From: Panax quinquefolius
Taxonomy: Eukaryota > Streptophyta > Magnoliopsida > Apiales > Araliaceae
Direction of reading: 5' to 3'
NCBI GenBank assembly: GCA_020205615.1
Contig: CM035171.1
Span: forward strand, 119,230,893-119,294,892
Length of the DNA: 64,000 nt
The notes under the pieces were generated by a model. That model had not been told where the DNA came from. It saw only the letters and a list, made by a program, of their open reading frames with translations, and searched no databases. Both the position numbers and the translations under genes were made by a program. Positions 36,331-48,150 of the stretch are shown here, in pieces. Position 1 is the stretch's first letter, and the number at the start of each line of letters is the position of its first letter.

Positions 36331-36597
36331 TTATTTGATCATTTCTCTTGTTCCAGGAAAAAAAATAAAGAAATAAATCTTGGGCAAGCTATGGACATAT
36401 TTTTGGGAAATTTCCAATAGGTCCAAGGTAGAGCCCTGCTAGGTTTTGCTTCCCTAGGGTTTAACCCCAAGGGTTTGGCTCCGTAGGGTTTCCCTCTACT
36501 AGGACCATTATCTTCAAGACTTGTAAAGTGAAGTCCTGCAAAATCGTTCAAAGGCTTGAAGTATTCTTGAGCGATCGTCTATTTGGGAATGCGACTC

Positions 36598-36613
36598 CCG
36601 CGCAGGGGGCAAA
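36598..36613 (+). promoter_or_regulatory. Polypurine tract of element G
   Basis: CGCGCAGGGGGCAAA immediately precedes the 3' LTR. Confidence 0.75.
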
Positions 36614-37314
36614 TATGGGCCCAAGTGCAAAATTAGGGTTCGCATGACCTAATTGAATTAAATACACAATTAGGGTTCCACGACCTCATTAAATGTACAA
36701 ATTAGGATTCGCATAACCTAATGGAATAAAGGCGGAAAAGTCAAAAATAAATGTGCTAGACCCGGGAGAAGCCTCCACGCGTCCCGAGGCAGAAGACTCG
36801 TGGAGGCGACTCGTTTTGAGAATTGATTGAGGGATTGGATTGGTGGCTAGAAGGACAGGGCAATATGAGAATTATTCTAATGACTAAAGTGTATTTCTGG
36901 AATTTTCCTGAAAGCATGTGCCTTGCACATGACTATTTTCCAGAAAACCCTATAAATACCCCTTCCATTCCATTTGGAGGGGGACTTCTCTTCAGACTCA
37001 AGACTTGGACTCTTGAAAGATCAAATAGACCCTTTTGGTGACTTAAAGGCTTGGAGATTCCACCTAAAAGCACTAAAAAGGGTTTGGATACTCGCTCTCA
37101 ACTCAAAGGACTCAACAAGAAGGCTCTTGGAATCCCAATAACCCTAACCCGGTTTCCGGATTCTAGAAGTTCTGCCACGCGTCGTTGGAGTAATCGTCCA
37201 CTTGTCGTTCTCCCCTCTGCAATCAATTAATCAATTCTGTGCTCTTCGTAGATTTCTCTCCTCCTCAGCCAACACAAAACCCTAAACAAGCAAGGTGCGA
37301 TTTCTTTGCCCACA
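36614..37314 (+). repeat. 3' LTR of element G
   Basis: 701 bp, starting TATGGGCCCAAGTGC and ending TTTCTTTGCCCACA; collinear with 13558-14243; followed by the GTTTC duplication. Confidence 0.85.
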
Positions 37315-37319
37315 GTTTC

Positions 37320-37599
37320 AATATTAGAAATATAATAATTAATATTGATATTTAAATATAATCGAATAGACAATTTCTATTAGGTTATAACCGTTCCTAG
37401 CTACCTACTCATCACATCTCAATAGATTCCAAGCATATTTTTCTTTTCTTTTTTCTCGCATGCACTTGGAGTGTCTATTAAATCTTTGAATGGAGAGCAA
37501 CCAGTCAGTCAACAACTAGGTAGTGGTGGTGGTGGTTTAGTAGTAGTAGTTGATAGAGGGAGGTTTAATTTAATTTAATTTAATGCTGAAAAAAGAATA
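37320..37599. other. Host spacer between the two transposon nests
   Basis: 280 bp of AT-rich host DNA with a (TTAAT)n run at about 37565-37584 and GGT/AGT-rich simple sequence just before. No gene. Confidence 0.5.
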
Positions 37600-37609
37600 G
37601 TAAATTCTC

Positions 37610-38040
37610 GGTAAAAAGCACTTTTACCCCACTGTGGGTATAGTGTTTTAAGCAATTAGCCACTGTGCTTTTAAAATATTCAATTAGCCCATTATACTTT
37701 TTAAAAATGTTTAATAAGCCCATTTCGTCCAATTTCTTGGACGGACGTTAACAAATTGCACATGTGGCATTGAAAAAAAAACAAAATTTTTTTATTTTCT
37801 GATGTGGCAACAGAAAAAAATAAAATAAAATAACACCATTGATTATGTGGCATGTACAATACATGTTGACTTTATATTTAATTGTATAAGACCAATTTTT
37901 TTTTTTGATTTTTTAGACAAAAAAGAAATAATGCAAATTATAAACATAAATAAATTAATATTTATAAACATAAAGAAATAATGAAATTTTCTTTCTTTTC
38001 TTTTACCTAAATATTTATAATATGTATAATATTAATAAAA
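37610..38040 (+). repeat. Left terminal inverted repeat of the Pack-MULE
   Basis: It contains CAATTAGCC, ATTAAGCCCATTTCGTCCAA-like and GGACGGACGTTAACAAATTGC segments that recur as reverse complement at 50655-51089. Confidence 0.85.
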
Positions 38041-38355
38041 ATTAATAATATAATATATATAATATGTATGTCTTATTTTAAAAATAAAATAAAAAATACT
38101 TTTATGTTTTAAGATACTTATAAAATAAAAATATTTTTATATTTTATTTTTTTCTTTTCTTTACCTAAATATTTATAATATGTATAATATTAATAAAATT
38201 TAATAATATAATATATATAATATGTATGTCTTATTTTAAAAATAAAAATAAAAATATTTTTTATATTTTAAAATACTTATAAAATTTTTAAATATGTATA
38301 ATATTAATAAAAATTAATATTATAATATTTATAATATGTATGTTTTATTTTAAAC
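38000..38355. repeat. About 150-bp tandem duplication inside the MULE
   Basis: About two and a half AT-rich units with ATTTATAATATGTATAAT and ATAATATGTATGTCTTATTT. One unit overlaps the inner end of the inverted repeat. Confidence 0.6.
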
Positions 38356-39401
38356 AACCTTTTTAATATTAAAAATTAACTATTACAAAATCTTTTCTCC
38401 ATCTTTCTCCCCCAATCTCCTGGATCTCAATGCCTCCTCGTCGGTGCCAATGGATCTGGTACTATTCTCCCTCTATATCTTTCTCTGTATGTATATGTTA
38501 TTTGCAAAAATGGCCCGTTAGGCGGATTTTGTTTCTGAATTAATGTAATCTGGTTGTTTTATGTTTGTTGTTTCTTTTTAGATTTTTTTTTCAATTTGGA
38601 TTGCAAAGTTGATGTGTTCATAGGTCATTAAGGATGGATATTGTGACGCCCCCAAAATAGGTATACATCACCTATTCTGAGTTGTCAATACATGGTATGT
38701 AAAACAACTACAACTTTATTATTACAACAAGAAAAGCGTGAGTTTGAATACAAATATTATCTTCTAGACAATATCTATACTCAAATAAATCCTCATCACA
38801 TTTATTGATACATTATTTTACAAAAATGGTGAGGACTACTAAACAATCCTTTCTAAAACCTTCATTCCATACCCCGACTTTCGTACTCGCTATATTCTCG
38901 CCTCCCGAGAAGAAAAATGGAACAAAAGGAAAAGGGTGAGCTCAACTAGCCCAAAGAAAGAATATTATGACTAAGATAATATACAACAAATTACCTTTAG
39001 TCTTCAACAGGGAAAAATCTAATAGAATACAATAGACAACAAATTTTAAATCAATATTCGCAATGAAAATAATAATTCATTTGAAGAGTTAAGTAGAGAA
39101 TGCAAACTACTATCTTCTATGTATGAATTTAAAAGTTCATCGCTCATCTTTTATCCTGTAACATCAATCAATATACATCTGAATTAAGTATTCATCTTTT
39201 GCACTACTGAAGCCAAAAGATATTCATCGATTAATCATGTTCATCTAAACACTGCTCATCTTTGCACTACTGACCCAAAGATATTCTTCAGAAATCATTC
39301 ATCTTTGCACTACAAAGCCAAAGATATTCAATAATATCATCATTTAAGACTGAGGATGATGAAAAATATTTTTTTAAAGAAATGAATCCAGTGAAACAAA
39401 A

Positions 39402-40534
39402 TGTGAGACCCCAGATTTTATCAATAAAGATTTAAATTTTGTCGAAATAATTTTTTTATATTATGGTGTGAATTTAAGATAATATTATAGTTGTGGGTAG
39501 TATTTATAAATTTTGTAAAGTATGCAAGTGGTTATATTATATTCGATTGGTCGGGAATATTAGGCTTTAGCAGGAATATTCGCATAACTACCAATCAATC
39601 ATTGGTGGACCCATGAATGTAATTATTGTTTGATTGAGAAAACGACAAAAATATTTTATTAAAATAACGGCGGAAGTTTTACTGCTGATACTTGTTGAAC
39701 TACTTTCGGTAGTAAAAGTACGATGTCATGTGGTTGCATAACAAGAAGACACGGTATTGATTATCGATGCCTATGTGAGAAGTCACTCGGTTTGATTCCA
39801 TTATTACGATTAATAATATGAATTATTATAGCGATAATGACGTTTTGTTTTATTCAGATTATTAACGTAATAAAATGTAAACATCTTTTATATAAAATAG
39901 AATACTTTATTAAAGTTATTCTATAAATAGAATATATTATATTTTATTATGCATAGTCTTTAGTAGTATTTTGCGTAGTGTTTTGCATAGTATTGCATAG
40001 TGTTTGCATAGTAAAATGTTTTTATATAAATAGAATATATTATATTTTATTTAAAAGATTTTTCTTTAAATATGGACCGTCGATTAAAGTAAATCAATCT
40101 GGATTTGCTCATGGATTAGAATTCTTATGCATTCCATTTTCCTATAAATAAAGCTCATTCCTTCATTATTTTCTTACTTAATTCATTGAAACTCTAGAGA
40201 GAAATTATAGAGAGAAGCTATAGAGAGAAAATTATAGAAAGAAAAAGAGTATTCTCGCTACTTCACTACTTCTATATTCAGGTTCTTTTTTACGGTAAGG
40301 GTGTTATTCTTTCTTCTTGAAGAGAACTTCATTATTCCATTCAATATCATTCTCATTGAATAACTCGTAAAAAGTGGCATACCCTATACATAACTCAGTA
40401 TACGCCAGATACCCTATACTTGGTGAAATCCTTATGTTATTCCATTGCTTATTATTACATTGGAATAACTTTTATACGCTGATTTACCTATACTTGGTGA
40501 CATTCTTCTATTATTCTTTGGAACATCCTGCGTC
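39402..40534 (+). repeat. 5' LTR of element D, first part
   Basis: Collinear with the start of the LTRs of B. It includes ATGCATAGT/TTTGCATAGT repeats, a TATA-like CCTATAAATAAAG at 40141 and leader repeats until GGAACATCCTGCGTC, where element E begins. The rest is at about 43911-45199. Confidence 0.8.
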
Positions 40535-42029
40535 TGTAAGACCCCTCAATTTTATGAAATAAAAGTATTCAATTTTTCTATTCAAGAAATGGTTAAATTG
40601 ATAAAAGTTAAAGTTAAAGGTGATATATGAAATTTTTTTTCAAAATAATGCAAGGGTATAAAGTATTCATTATTGTTTGGGAATATTCGTTTGGTGGTGG
40701 AATATTCTTTACGTCTTGAGAGTATATTAAATACGACAGTATACTATTTATGGGACCCATAACGTAATAACTCGTTTACGAAGAAAATGACAAAATTAAG
40801 TTTTTATAAATAACGACGTAATCATTCACAAATTAACATCGCTTGGAATACCCGGTTGGTAAAATAAAGTAATACGGCGTTGTTGCGCATAAGCACGACA
40901 TTACGGATATTACAAGATTTTTGAATTATTGATTCTTACGTAAAAGCACTTACTCAATAATTGTTACAAGAATTATCGCTCAATATTTTATTTTATTGAT
41001 TCAATAATTGATGCGTTGATATTTTATATTATTGTTGTTCAATAATTGTCAACGCACGATATCTCCATTATCGGATCAATAATTCATATTATTTGAATAA
41101 TATTATTAGATAACATTATTGGCAATGTCTAGAAAGTTACATCGAGGAGAGGTTTGGTCACCTAATTGCGCCAAGATGAGGAGAAATTCTTATTGAAAGC
41201 CCCTCTTTCTGAGAACCCGCCTTTGGTTGTCATTATTGTGATTCTATAATATTATTTATGAATAATTAATTATTGATTTATATGACAATGAAATATTTAT
41301 TTGATGTGGATATAAATGATGGATTTATTTATGTGGTTATAAATGAAGGAATTAATGTTGAGGTATTTTATCGATTTTTTGTCGGATTGGAGGTATTAAA
41401 AGATCAAATCGTTGTTCTTACTGACTTTATTATGTGAGTTATAATTTTTAATCGTAGTTGGATCGTTGGGATTTTTGGATATGTTATACATATATAAGTT
41501 GAGTATATGTTCACAAATTTTGAACCGTTAAAAATGAACGTATAATTTGTTATGAATTTTAAGAGGTGGTGATTCGTAAATTAGGTTATAAATGATTTTG
41601 GTGGAAAATTCTAGAATTGGTGGGCCCCACTTTTGGTTGGTGAGAAATGTGCTCAATTGAATTTTCAAATGTGGTGGGTGGGAATAGTGCAGTAAAAGCC
41701 ATCAAAGTTGCGAGTTAAGTCTCGCTTGTGCTTAAACATTTTCCTATAAATAGAGGGCTAAGTTAGAATTGAAAATCACACCGTAAACAAGTTTTCTCTT
41801 TTCTCTCTATATTATCGAGCGTATTCTTATGAGTATTTTGAGTATACTTTGAGTATTGTTAGATCTGCGGCAAGTTCCTTCAAAGACTATATCCTGTGTT
41901 TCAACTAAAGCACTTGTCTTTTCGAGGTAAGGGATGTTATTTTCTTCTCGGATGATATTATTTCTTCAATATCATTATCTTTGAAATATTGGTTGGAACT
42001 TTTATCAAATTTGGAACTTTTTCATGTCG

Positions 42030-42215
42030 GGTTACTATTCATGAGTTACTATTCACGAGTTACTATTCATGAGTTACTATTCACGAAGTTACTTATTCAA
42101 AAGTACTATTCATGAAGCGTGAAGATGTTTTTTTTGTGGAATTTCTATCTTTTGGTGTCGAGTTACTATTCACGATACTCTGACTATTCACGATATCTGA
42201 CTATTCACGAATCTT
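42030..42215 (+). repeat. Short tandem repeats GAGTTACTATTCAC in element E
   Basis: About eight units of 13-18 bp, GAGTTACTATTCAC/TGACTATTCACGA, downstream of the LTR promoter. Confidence 0.75.
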
Positions 42216-42359
42216 GGACTATTCACCAAAAATGAAAATTTTTCTTTTCATCTAAAATATCTATTCGGATACTAGCTTTGTTTGTATCCATGTTTTGATC
42301 ATTCTTGAATTTTACACCACTATGATTATTTTTGAGGTATTTTTGGACGGGATAAAACC

Positions 42360-42840
42360 AATGCAAAGATGAATGATTTCTAAAGAATATCTTTGGCAGT
42401 AGTGCAAAGATGAACAGTGTTTAAATGAACATGACCAATCGAGGAATATCTTTACCAAGAAGTGCAAAGATGAATTATTGATGAATATCTTTTGCTCGTA
42501 ATGCAAAGATGACTCATTGTTGAATATCTTTAAATTTAGTAGTGCAAAGATGAATTATTGATGAATATCTTTTTGCTCGTGTGCAAAGATGACTTTTTTG
42601 TTGAATATCTTTAGCTTTGTAGTGCAAAGATGAATTATTGATGAATATCTTTGGCTTGTAATGCAAAGATGACTGTTGTTGAATATCTTTAGCACAGAAT
42701 GCAAAGATGAATTATTGATGAATATCTTTGGCTTGTAATGCAAAGATGACCCGTTGTTGAATATCTTTAAATTTGTAGTGTAAAGATGAACTGTTGATGA
42801 ATATCTTTGGCTTTGTGGTGCAAAGATGAATTTATTAGTA
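42360..42840 (+). repeat. About 50-bp tandem repeats in element E
   Basis: About nine units built on GTGCAAAGATGAATTATTGA and TGAATATCTTTGGC. Element F has three inverted units at 39195-39330, and the interiors of A-D contain single copies, so the motif links LTR and interior of this superfamily. Confidence 0.75.
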
Positions 42841-43330
42841 TGATTATGAACAGAACTGTGATTTGGTATAACCATGATCTTTGATGTTTCGGTAAAGACA
42901 AGTGATGAAAATTATCTTTGTCTTGGATGAGAAAGGAATTCGAACTACAATTACGATTATGAGTTATACACGTGATTGTGGATGTGAAATTGTTGATTGA
43001 TGTTACGAGGATAAAACATTGTTGGTGGATTTTTAACATGGAGAAGACAATAGACTTTATAGTCTATTTGACTCTTCTAATGGATTGCTTTCATTCACGC
43101 TATGACTATGGTTGAAAAGTTTTATCATCTACCATATGTTCTAAATCTCGATTTATTCTCGATGAAGACTATTGATAATTTATTTATCTTTAGTCATAAT
43201 ATTCTTTATCGAGCTAGTTGTGCTTTCACCCTTTTGTTTCACAATTCCTTTTAGGTAATAAAAGTGTAGATTTGGGTCGAGCCGGGGATAGCGAGGAATA
43301 GAGTGGTGGTCTATAGATGTTGAGGGTGAG

Positions 43331-43741
43331 GTGAATTTAACTTGGAAGGGTGTTTTGTCACTATCATACAAGATGTCTAATGACATACAACCTCGTGTTA
43401 TCATAAGACATGGTTGTGCTTTCATCCACTTGCTTGAGTATATTTACAAGCACTACCTATATAATCTTGGTGTTTGTTTGGAGTATAATACCCAATTAGA
43501 GACAGTGGAGATAATGATATGTCGAGAGAAGACTCACCATTGGGAAGAATATGATAGTAATCTTCTCGTTTTTCTTTGGGGTTTATTAGGTTCACCAAGG
43601 ATAATTACATGGCCATATGATATCTACCATAACCTAAAAGCATGGCCTCCCATGTATGAAGGTTTCCTTGAGTACTTCCCAAAGATTCTAATTTCTAAAA
43701 TGCAGGTTTTGACTATACCTTTATGTAAGGTGTCATTGTGA
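43331..43741 (+). pseudogene. Unrecognised 136-codon open frame inside element E
   Basis: The longest intact version of the segment also found in element C (5095-5590, minus). Shared strings include HHWEEYDSNLL, FLWGLLG, PRIITWPYDIYHNL and AWPPMYEGFLE. Rich in Trp, Tyr and Pro, no signal peptide, no recognised domain. It may be a gene fragment picked up by the element or an old accessory frame. It lies in the sense direction of both elements. Whether it is translated is unknown. Confidence 0.4.
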
Positions 43742-43910
43742 CGTCTTCAGATTGGTATATATTTGTATCCAAACTCACAAAGATATGTGTTGTTGTATTT
43801 TTTGCATCGACAATTGTTGTAATAAAGTTGTAGTTGTTTTTCGTACCATATATTTGGCATACTCGAAATGGGTTGGATGGAATGAACCTATTCTCAGGGT
43901 TATATCTGAT

Positions 43911-45199
43911 CTGTGTGTTTACACCGACACGGTTCCGCTTTTTATTATTACATTGGAACATCCTCATGCATGTGTTTTACACCGACTGGTTCCGCCTTTT
44001 ATCATTCTGTTGGAATATCCTATCGTGTGTTTTACAATCGGATCCGGTTCCATCTTTATTATTACATTGGAACATCATGCTTATGATTGTGAATTTCACC
44101 TGACACGGTTCCGTTATTATTATTACGTTGGAATAACTTTATGTCTATCTGAATACCGCATGCATGGTGATTTCTTTTGTTATTCCATTTTTATTATACC
44201 CAAATAGTTAAAACTTTGACTTCTATACTCAATGAAATTAGTAGAATATCCTTGATATTTGCGTTTCATCCAAAGATCTTTTCATGGAAATATTCTTCCG
44301 ATCATTCTTGAATTTTACTCTCTGAAACGATGTCATGTTGACAATTTGGACGTTAATAATTCATGGATTAAATAATTCTTGAACTTGTTTTATTGAATTA
44401 TTATGTCATTGTCATCATCCTCATATTATATTATGTTATCTTTGGCTTACGTGCATAGATGAACTTAGTATGATTATGACCGAGGATCATTCTTGTATAA
44501 TCACGACTTGATATAAATGATGTGACAAAAGTCCTCGGTGGCACCGTAATGCGATGATGAATAGTTTTGGTATGATTATGACCAAGGATTATTCTTGATA
44601 GTCATGACCATTGATAATTTGATGAAAATCCTTGGCCGTGAGTACGGGGATGATTAAATGTGGTGGTTTATTTATTGTTTGAGTCTCGGTGATAAAAATT
44701 GATGAAAACCTTTTAAAACCTAAAAGATAGTAGACTTTATTCTCTACTTGACTCTTTTAATGGATTGCTTATTCATTATGATTAAACTGGTTTTCTATTG
44801 TATTTTATCGGTTTAACAACGTTGAAGGCTAGTGATAATTTATTCTCGCATTATCTTAGTCATAATATTTCTTCTTTGGGCTAGTTGAGCTCACCCTTTC
44901 TTTCAACTACCGTTCTCTTGTGAAATGAGAACATAGGTGAGACGAGTCGGGGAACGGAGTAATGGTCCGGAGGATAGCATTAGTAGTCCACACTATTACG
45001 TGAAATAGTGTGATAATAGTTGTAATGAGGACTCTTTTGAGTTTGTATAATATCTAGTAGACAATATTTGTATTCAAACTCACGCTTTTTATCGTATATT
45101 ATACCTACAGTTAGGTTAAGTAAGTTGTATTTGAATTTATGTACCATGTAAGTGGCGACCCAAGATGGGTGGCGTATACCTAATTTTGGGGGCGTCACA
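43911..45199 (+). repeat. 5' LTR of element D, remaining part
   Basis: It resumes with leader repeats (ACGGTTCCG, TTATTATTACATTGGAACAT) and runs collinear with the LTRs of A-C to GGCGTATACC and the terminal GGGGGCGTCACA. Confidence 0.8.
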
Positions 45200-45200
45200 G

Positions 45201-45212
45201 TTGGTATCGAGC
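45201..45212 (+). promoter_or_regulatory. Primer-binding site of element D
   Basis: TTGGTATCGAGC directly after the LTR; the initiator-Met type site with the CAG altered. Confidence 0.7.
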
Positions 45213-45539
45213 TTAGGATATGATCCTGCTAAGACGTGAAACTAGAACTAGGAGGGAGAGATAGGGAATTCCTTCGCTAGTATGACCTACCTAAGTTTAT
45301 TTGGTATTTAATTGGTCGGTCGTAGTATAGGGATAATATGTGATATGTTAATTAACCCTTGTTTTGTGACGGTGTTTGAGAATGACATCCGAAAATCTTT
45401 GAGATAAGCAATGAAGCACATGAGAGTGTTGATTCAAATTTCAAACAAAAGGTAACGACCAACAACACGATAATAATCATACTTGGTGGCAACTGGCTAT
45501 CGAACAATGTTAACCATCGTGGGGGAAATTATCATGCTA

Positions 45540-46490
45540 AGAATGGTAACCACTTCGGGTGGTAATCATGGCAAAAGATAATAGAAGTGGAAATTGCAAG
45601 AAGAGAAGGTCATTTAGCTCAATTTTGTTGTGCACCAAAGTCAAGTCTAGTTGGACGGTGGCACCAAAGGTGGATATGGACAAAACAAAGTCGTTGGTTT
45701 TAGGAAGTGCATTTTCATGACTTCTCAAAAAGCGAGTAAACCGAACGAAGTTAGCACGGGTTAGTTAATTATAAATTACGAAGTCTATACCTTATAAGAT
45801 ACCGGTTCTACCCATTATTTTATCTCTCTTGCTTGCGTTCAACGTTTAAATTAGACACCGGAGAAGTTAGACTTTGACTTATTGGTTGAAACTTCGTTAG
45901 TAGGAGCCTTCGCTTCGCTTACTTTTTTTTAAATCTTGTTTGATTCAAATAAACACTTTCACGTTACTTCGTCGATCTTATCTTTTTGAAAATACTTGCC
46001 TTTGATGTGATTTTAGGAATCAATTGGTTAACTACTCATCATGCTTTTCGTAAGGTTGTTAGCTTTTATATTCATAACCATCCTGTTATGCGAATTCAAA
46101 GTAACCAAACCACTAAAGTCAATCATTGTCATATCAAGCCATAAGTAAAGAGCCCCGATCCTTTCGTTGTTGACTTCCTTGTGTGGAATGCACCGAAGCC
46201 AGACTTTCTGTAGGCTACGTTGTGACTGAAGATGGCAAGTTTATAGGTATCATTGTGAGGGCTATCTAGGTTAAGGGATAAAAGTCACAGTTGGTATCAA
46301 TGTAACGTACTATCCAAGTCTTGGACGAGAGTAGCAGTTTTGAATGATATTTCCATCATTAATAAATTTCTTGGCGTATTCTTGAAGACTTCCTAGCCTA
46401 CCCTAGAACGTGAAATCGAATTTTGTATTGACCCCAGTACAAAAACCCATTTCTTGAACCCTCAAATATTTCTTCAACTAAATGAACAGC
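45540..46490 (+). pseudogene. gag knuckle, protease and RT remnants (element D)
   Basis: At about 45585-45640 a degraded knuckle reads like GHLAQFCC. At about 45780-45830 EVYTL and DTGSTHYFI mark the protease active site, here with D-T-G preserved but a stop just before it. At 46000-46060 a piece equivalent to GINWLTTHHAF is present. At 46316-46490 the reverse-transcriptase stub (EREIEFCID) appears and stops at the family's usual point. All are broken by stops or shifts. Confidence 0.65.
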
Positions 46491-47752
46491 TTACGTGGAT
46501 TATGATGAAAGTCATAATAAAAGTATAGAACTGATGAAAATCATGGGTATATGAAGTATTAGTAGGTTTTATGATGAGTGATGTTGGTTAGTATGTGAAA
46601 ACATGAAAGTTTCTTAGAAATCACAAAGAGTTGAAAATCAGATTTTGGTGAAAAACGTAACATGAAATTCAATTGACCATATCTCCTATTATATTTTGAA
46701 TTTTTGATTGTGGTAAAGTCCTAGAGTTAGATATATGAGTTAACTAACTAATCCAAGTGGAATTACTGGAAAAGGTGTTGTAAATTTTTGTGTGGACTGA
46801 TTTTAGCAAACGAGTGCAAAGCTGCAAAAACCGAAAAAGCTGCTGCCATGATTTTAGAGGTGCTGTTTCGGCCACTTAAATTATGAGAAAAATTTTGGCC
46901 TTTTGGGACATGAAAGTATATGGTATAAAGTATCTCCTGTCCAAAAATGAGCTCATTCTGACTTAAAATGAGCAAGTTATGACTATTTCAATATTTAGGT
47001 TTTTCCGACAAAAAACGCTATAACCGGAGTTATATAACTCCGATGACCATGAAATTTAAACTGGAAGCTCACGTTAACATGTGTAAGGTCCTGTCAAGAT
47101 TTGGGAATTTTTGGAGTTAACCTTGAGGTAGCTAATTTCTTAAGGAATTGATTAGAAATTGATTTTTGAAAATAGTAAATGAATTTTAAAAATTCCGAAA
47201 AATATATTTTCATTATGGGACTATATTATGCTAAATCCTAGAAAAAAATATTTTGGGACTGATTTGGTATTTTTCATGAAAATAGTTTAGTTACGAACAT
47301 ATGAGTTAAATATGTTATGTGAAGTAACAAAGTTGAAAATAGGATTTTATGGCTAAAAGAATCCTATATAGAGTATATGCATATTTTTGAGAGATTTGAT
47401 AATTGGTGATGATATCTTATGAGTATGGCATTTTGAATGATTAAATGCATTATATGGTAAAGCGTAAACAATTAAGATAAATTGTTTATAAATTTAAGAA
47501 GTGATTAAAATATTGTTATAATATTAATGATATTAGATTATGAGATTATTAAGTGATTGAAAACATGGGGATATTCTTGAATCCGTGATAAATTATATTA
47601 TAAATGTTTAATATTTATCCTTTATCTCATTTGATTGATTCTTTATATCATTATCCTCATTGCTTATATTATGTTGAAAGTCATCGTATGGCTTTGTAGT
47701 AATAGATGGACTTGGTATGATTATGACCGAGGATTGTTCTAAGATAATCATA

Positions 47753-48150
47753 ACCAGTAATTGAATACACAATTATCTTTGGTAGTAGTGCATGGATAAT
47801 TTGTGGTCGTGATACTAATGAATACACAATTATCTTTGGTAGTAGGTGCATGGATAATTTGTGGTCGTGATATTAATGAATACACAATTATCTTTGGTAG
47901 TAGTGCATGGATAATTTGTGGTCGTGATACTAATGAATACACAATTATCTTTGGTAGTAGTGCATGGATAATTTGTGGTCGTGATACTAATGAATACCAC
48001 GATTATCTTTGGTAGTAGTGCATGGATAATTTGTGGTCGTGATACTAAATGAATACACAATTATCTTTGGGTCGTAGTGCTTGGATAATTTGTGGTCGTG
48101 ATACTAATGAATACACAATTATCTTTGGTAGTAGTGCATGGATAATTTGT
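47753..48150. repeat. 57-bp tandem array, about seven units (element D)
   Basis: Inverted relative to the arrays of B and C because D is on the opposite strand. Units contain GCATGGATAATTTGTGGTCG and ACACAATTATCTTTGGTAG. Confidence 0.82.

Larger units (their letters stand above)
13558..37314 (+). mobile_element. Element G: Tat/Ogre-like LTR retrotransposon, non-coding, with A and B nested inside
   Basis: LTRs of 686 and 701 bp (13558-14243 and 36614-37314) are flanked by identical GTTTC duplications (13553-13557 and 37315-37319). The primer site TTGGCGACTTTGCTGGGGA and the purine tract CGCAGGGGGCAAA are both in the right place. That type of primer site is typical of the Tat/Ogre branch of Ty3/gypsy. 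Without the 17.7-kb insertion A the interior is only about 4.7 kb. It is made largely of tandem repeats and shows no recognisable gag or pol, so this is a non-autonomous (LARD-like) element. It must be the oldest of the nest. Confidence 0.85.
40535..43910 (+). mobile_element. Element E: LTR of a related subfamily carrying the C-type segment
   Basis: It begins TGTAAGACCCCTC at 40535 within D's LTR and matches element F's LTR in inverted orientation. Landmarks are TCTAGAAAGTTACATC (41129), CCTATAAATAGAGG (41744) and GGGATGTTATTTTCTTCTC (41932). After tandem arrays it reaches the final LTR part (about 43760-43880, with TTGTATCCAAACTCAC and GTAATAAAGTTGTAGTTGTT). Its end is degraded: no clear CGTCACA and no clear target duplication, so the right limit is approximate. 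Confidence 0.6.

Noticed and set aside
46763..46975. Minus-strand frame (also 27093-27275)
   Set aside because: Both lie in the conserved non-coding block; one is antisense to its element and the other in sense, with no frame conservation.
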